Origin: Pseudomonadota bacterium
Lineage (GTDB): Bacteria; Pseudomonadota; Alphaproteobacteria; Caulobacterales; Caulobacteraceae
Direction of reading: 5' to 3'
Length of the DNA: 16,208 bases
Assembly: GCA_023428785.1 (NCBI GenBank)
Contig: JAEYWU010000011.1
Coordinates: 1-16,208, forward strand
Position numbers and translations under genes: made by a program. Each line of letters begins with the position of its first letter. Position 1 is the first letter of the stretch. The notes under the pieces are model-generated. The model ran no database searches. It was not told the origin of the DNA and was given only the letters and a program-made list of their open reading frames with translations. Positions 13,701-16,208 of the stretch are shown here, in pieces.

Positions 13701-14164
13701 GCACCGTCACCTTTATCCTCAAGAAGCCTCGGCTTTCCACGCTGGTGGACCAGCCCGGCGGCACCTCGACGCGCAGCGCCCTGAAGGCCGTGAATGAGGC
13801 GCTGGAACCTCTGCGGGCCGAGGGCCATGCGCGGGTCGGCCTGGCTATTTCGGAGCTTGAGGCGGCGCTGGCCGAGGCTGACCGCACGCCGCGCGACGCT
13901 CTCCTGACCTTGCTCTACGCTCGCGCCACTGCCGTTCTGGATGCAGCCGGGCCTTTTGGTCTGGATGACCTGTGCCGCGCGGCCTTCAGCCTGTGCGAGC
14001 TCGCCGATCGATATGGCCGCAACGATCGGCCTGTCGATGTCAGGGGCGTGGCCGTTCACGTCCAGGCGCTCAGGCTGCTCCACGGCTCCGCCGACATGCC
14101 GGCCGAGGCTCGCTCCGCAGTTCTGGACGGCCTGGCCCGCGTGCTCGAGCGGCTTCCCGGCTGA
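13697..14164 (+). CDS. Small helical protein, CheE-like, co-translated with the response regulator
   Basis: A 155-residue soluble protein with no signal peptide or membrane segment. After a short basic start (FILKKPRLSTLVDQPGG) the sequence is nearly all predicted helix: SALKAVNEALEPLRAEGHARV, then an LLTLLYARATAVLDAAGPFGLDDLCRAAFSLCELAD region, then VAVHVQALRLLHGS and a closing VLDGLARVLERLP. This layout resembles, from memory, small proteins annotated CheE in Caulobacterales chemotaxis loci, and it could dock on the receiver encoded upstream. The assignment is weak. The ATG overlaps the response-regulator stop by 4 bases, which indicates translational coupling and a shared function. No catalytic motif is seen. 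Confidence 0.75.
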   Translation: MSTVTFILKKPRLSTLVDQPGGTSTRSALKAVNEALEPLRAEGHARVGLAISELEAALAEADRTPRDALLTLLYARATAVLDAAGPFGLDDLCRAAFSLCELADRYGRNDRPVDVRGVAVHVQALRLLHGSADMPAEARSAVLDGLARVLERLPG

Positions 14165-14225
14165 TTGGCTGGAACGGGCGTGGCTCTTGCGGCATTCCAT
14201 GGCGGAAACCGTCGCGGGGATGAGG

Positions 14226-14696
14226 ATGGACCGCTTTCTGAAGCCCGTGACCGCTGTGGCCGCCGCATCCTCCTTGGCCGCCTGCGCCACGCCCCCCCAG
14301 ACGCCGCTCCCGCCGCCGCAGGGCGCCGATGTTTCCAGCGGTCAGGACTGTTCGGTCTTCGCCGCCATCGCCCGCGAACACTACCGCTTCGCCGAGAACC
14401 CGCCGCCGCCGCTCTGGGCTGAGGTCGATGAGGAGAACGGCGGCCGCTATTTCGTCCAGTGCGACTGGCCGCGCCTCGGCGTGCCCATGACCGGCGAGAC
14501 CTATGATCCGCAGGACCCCCGTCCGGGCCGTCTTCAGTGGGTCAAGTTCGAGCGCCCGACCTATCTGGGCCAGCGGGCGCGGGTCGCCACCGCCATCATG
14601 CACGGCCCCCTGGCCGGCATGGGCTACGAGTGCGTGGTGATTTCCGGCGTCGTGGGCTGGAGCGTGGAGAGCTGCCGCTCGACCTGGGTCTCGTGA
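14226..14696 (+). CDS. Small hypothetical lipoprotein
   Basis: A 156-residue protein with a lipoprotein signal peptide (residues 1-19) and lipobox LAAC at C20, followed by a proline-rich stretch (TPPQTPLPPPQG). The mature domain has four further cysteines (QDCSVF, VQCDWP, YECVV, ESCRS) that could form two disulfides, and a Tyr/Trp-rich core with PTYLGQRARVATAIMHGPLAGMGYECVVISG. I do not recognise the family. The ATG at 14226 is preferred because GGGG lies about 6 bases upstream and the signal peptide then has normal length. ATGs at 14220 and 14199 are alternatives in the same frame. A one-mismatch stress-promoter pattern (GGAAC 14171-14175, 17 bases, CATT 14193-14196) precedes it but may be chance. 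cobT begins 18 bases after the stop. Confidence 0.82.
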   Translation: MDRFLKPVTAVAAASSLAACATPPQTPLPPPQGADVSSGQDCSVFAAIAREHYRFAENPPPPLWAEVDEENGGRYFVQCDWPRLGVPMTGETYDPQDPRPGRLQWVKFERPTYLGQRARVATAIMHGPLAGMGYECVVISGVVGWSVESCRSTWVS

Positions 14697-14714
14697 AGCC
14701 CTAGATCACTGGGC

Positions 14715-16208
14715 ATGCCTGCCCCGGAGACTCCCGTCGAATCCTTCAAGCGCGCGCTGGCTCATGCGGCCCGCGCCCTGGCCGAACGGGCCGAGCTGGA
14801 AGTCGCCTTCTCAGGCGAGCGGCCAGGGGTTCGCGACGGCATCGCCTATCTGCCCCAGCCGCCGCGCGATCTTGAGACGCCCGAGGCGCAGGCCCTGCGC
14901 GGACAGGCCGACCAGCTGGCCCTGCGCATCGCCCACCACGACGAGGCGGTCTTCGCCAAAAGCCGGCCGACCGATCCATCGGCGCTCCGCGCCTTCGAGG
15001 CCGTCGAGACCGCGCGGATCGAGGCATTGGGAGCCCGCGCGCTCGGCGGCGTTCGCGCCAATCTGGCGACCGCGCTGGACCAGCGGCTCTCGCGGCTCCT
15101 GACCGCGCCGTCGGTCAAGCTCCTGCCGGTGGACGAGGTGCTGGCCCTGGTGGTGCGCGAGCGTCTGACGGGCGATGCGGCGCCTCCGGTCGCCCAGGCC
15201 AGCGTTGAGGCCCTGCGTGGCGAGATCGAGGTCAAGGCTGGCGCGACGCTGGATCAGCTCGACGCCGCCATCGAAGATCAGGCCGCCTTCGCCCGGATCG
15301 TGCGTCAGGCGCTCAAGGACCTCGATCTCGATCCCACCGCCGATGACGTCGAGGATTCCTCGGATCAGGAAGGCGAAGAAGACCAGAGCGAAGACGCCTC
15401 CCAGCCCGACGATCAGGACGACGACCAGTCCGATCCCGGCGAAGGCCAGTCCGCCGAGGATCAGGCGCAGTCCGAGCGTCAGGACACCGACCGGGCCGAA
15501 CGCTCGTCCCAAGGCATGGCCGAGAGCGACGCCGCGCCCGAGGACGAGGCCGAAGGCTCCGCGGACGGCGAGGTGCCCAACCGCCCCGAACTCTCCGACG
15601 ACGGCCGCGCCCGGGCCTATCGCATCTTCACGACCCGCTTCGACGAGGTGATCGGCGCCGACGAGCTGTGCGATCCGACCGAATTGGGCCGCCTGCGCGC
15701 CCTGCTGGACCAGCAGCTGTCGAACCTGTCCAACGTGGTCGCCCGTCTGGCCAACAAGCTCCAGCGCCGCCTGATGGCCCAGCAGAACCGCTCGTGGATG
15801 TTCGATCTGGAGGAGGGCATTCTGGACACCGCCCGCCTGACCCGGATCATCACCGACCCGACCGCGCCCCTGTCGTTCAAGGCCGAGAGCGACATGCCGT
15901 TCCGCGACACGGTCGTGACCCTGTTGCTCGACAACTCGGGCTCCATGCGGGGGCGGCCGATCATGGTGGCCGCGGTCTGCGCCGACATCCTGGCGCGCAC
16001 GCTGGAGCGCTGCGGGGTCAAGGTCGAGATCCTGGGCTTCACCACGCGGGCCTGGAAGGGCGGGCAGGCGCGCGAGCACTGGATCGCGTCCGGCAAGCCC
16101 GCCAACCCGGGCCGCCTGAACGACCTGCGCCACATCGTCTACAAGGACGCCGACCAGCCCTGGCGCCGCGCCCGCAAGAATCTGGGCCTGATGCTGCGCG
16201 AAGGCATC
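14715..16208 (+). CDS. cobT: Aerobic cobaltochelatase subunit CobT, 3' end outside window
   Basis: One of the subunits of the ATP-dependent cobalt chelatase (CobN-CobS-CobT) that inserts cobalt into hydrogenobyrinate diamide in aerobic vitamin B12 synthesis. The first 498 codons are present and open to the window edge. The N-terminal domain (about 1-195) begins ESFKRALAHAARALAE. A strongly acidic linker follows (about 201-296, many Asp, Glu, Ser and Gln). Then comes the ARAYRIFTTRFDEVIGADELCDP segment and a von Willebrand A domain with the metal-binding MIDAS motif D406-N-S-G-S410 and conserved QQNRSWMFDLEEGILDTARL. The family is usually around 600 residues, so roughly 100 are missing. The start ATG is 18 bases after the lipoprotein gene, with a weak ribosome-binding site. 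The usual neighbour cobS is not upstream here. Confidence 0.94.
   Translation, partial: MPAPETPVESFKRALAHAARALAERAELEVAFSGERPGVRDGIAYLPQPPRDLETPEAQALRGQADQLALRIAHHDEAVFAKSRPTDPSALRAFEAVETARIEALGARALGGVRANLATALDQRLSRLLTAPSVKLLPVDEVLALVVRERLTGDAAPPVAQASVEALRGEIEVKAGATLDQLDAAIEDQAAFARIVRQALKDLDLDPTADDVEDSSDQEGEEDQSEDASQPDDQDDDQSDPGEGQSAEDQAQSERQDTDRAERSSQGMAESDAAPEDEAEGSADGEVPNRPELSDDGRARAYRIFTTRFDEVIGADELCDPTELGRLRALLDQQLSNLSNVVARLANKLQRRLMAQQNRSWMFDLEEGILDTARLTRIITDPTAPLSFKAESDMPFRDTVVTLLLDNSGSMRGRPIMVAAVCADILARTLERCGVKVEILGFTTRAWKGGQAREHWIASGKPANPGRLNDLRHIVYKDADQPWRRARKNLGLMLREGI

Noticed and set aside
14171..14196. GGAAC-N17-CATT upstream of the small lipoprotein as a stress promoter
   Set aside because: There is one mismatch in a four-base -10; with the number of GGAAC sites in the window, a few such matches are expected by chance, and nothing links this gene to stress.
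14811..16133. Open frame of 440 codons on the minus strand opposite cobT, with hydrophobic Gly/Leu/Val stretches
   Set aside because: The hydrophobic part is the antisense of the acidic CobT linker; CobT motifs, including MIDAS, are intact on the plus strand.

Overview
The window looks like ordinary chromosome from a high-GC alphaproteobacterium of the Caulobacterales, most probably Brevundimonas or Caulobacter. The grounds are the family-level look of RpoH, the CpdR-type response regulator, MotA with no adjacent MotB, a DUF6491 lipoprotein, MnmC, EgtB/EgtD, AccA and CobT, a promoter fitting the Caulobacter housekeeping consensus, and GANTC sites in a regulatory dyad. The genus is inferred from protein character, not from a search. 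No prophage, insertion sequence, integrase or CRISPR array is visible. Codon use looks uniform.

Layout: (1) 1-715 minus is the N-terminal 238 codons of rpoH (heat-shock sigma factor), with a promoter candidate about 175 bases upstream. (2) 1067-2635 plus is a stand-alone protein with an N-terminal TIR domain, one membrane helix and a C-terminal helical domain resembling an alpha/alpha toroid. (3) 2734-3609 plus is motA. (4) 3735-3998 plus is a tiny Ala/Glu-rich lipoprotein closed by a strong terminator. (5) 4083-6310 plus is mnmC (wobble-uridine tRNA modification), overlapping by 4 bases a DUF6491 lipoprotein. (6) 6353-9676 plus is a tightly overlapped three-gene unit: egtB, egtD and a cysteine-rich flavodoxin-fold protein. 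(7) On the minus strand are tRNA-Val(GAC) and cpdR. (8) 10247-11122 plus is an N-formylglutamate amidohydrolase, convergent with a DUF599 membrane protein (11216-11938 minus). The terminator of the latter lies inside the 3' end of the amidohydrolase gene. (9) 12106-13056 plus is accA. (10) 13128-14164 plus is a response regulator overlapping a small helical CheE-like protein, behind a striking nested inverted repeat. (11) 14226-14696 plus is a small lipoprotein. (12) 14715 to the end is cobT, cut off at its C-terminus.

Most of the window is housekeeping and regulation: heat shock (RpoH), motility (MotA), cell-cycle proteolysis control (CpdR), fatty-acid initiation (AccA), tRNA modification (MnmC) and metal insertion into the corrin ring (CobT). 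The parts most worth following up are the third gene of the ergothioneine operon, which could supply a missing step or redox function; the membrane-anchored TIR/toroid protein; and the two-gene response-regulator operon with its dyad control region. The statements about function come from reading motifs by eye; no database was searched.
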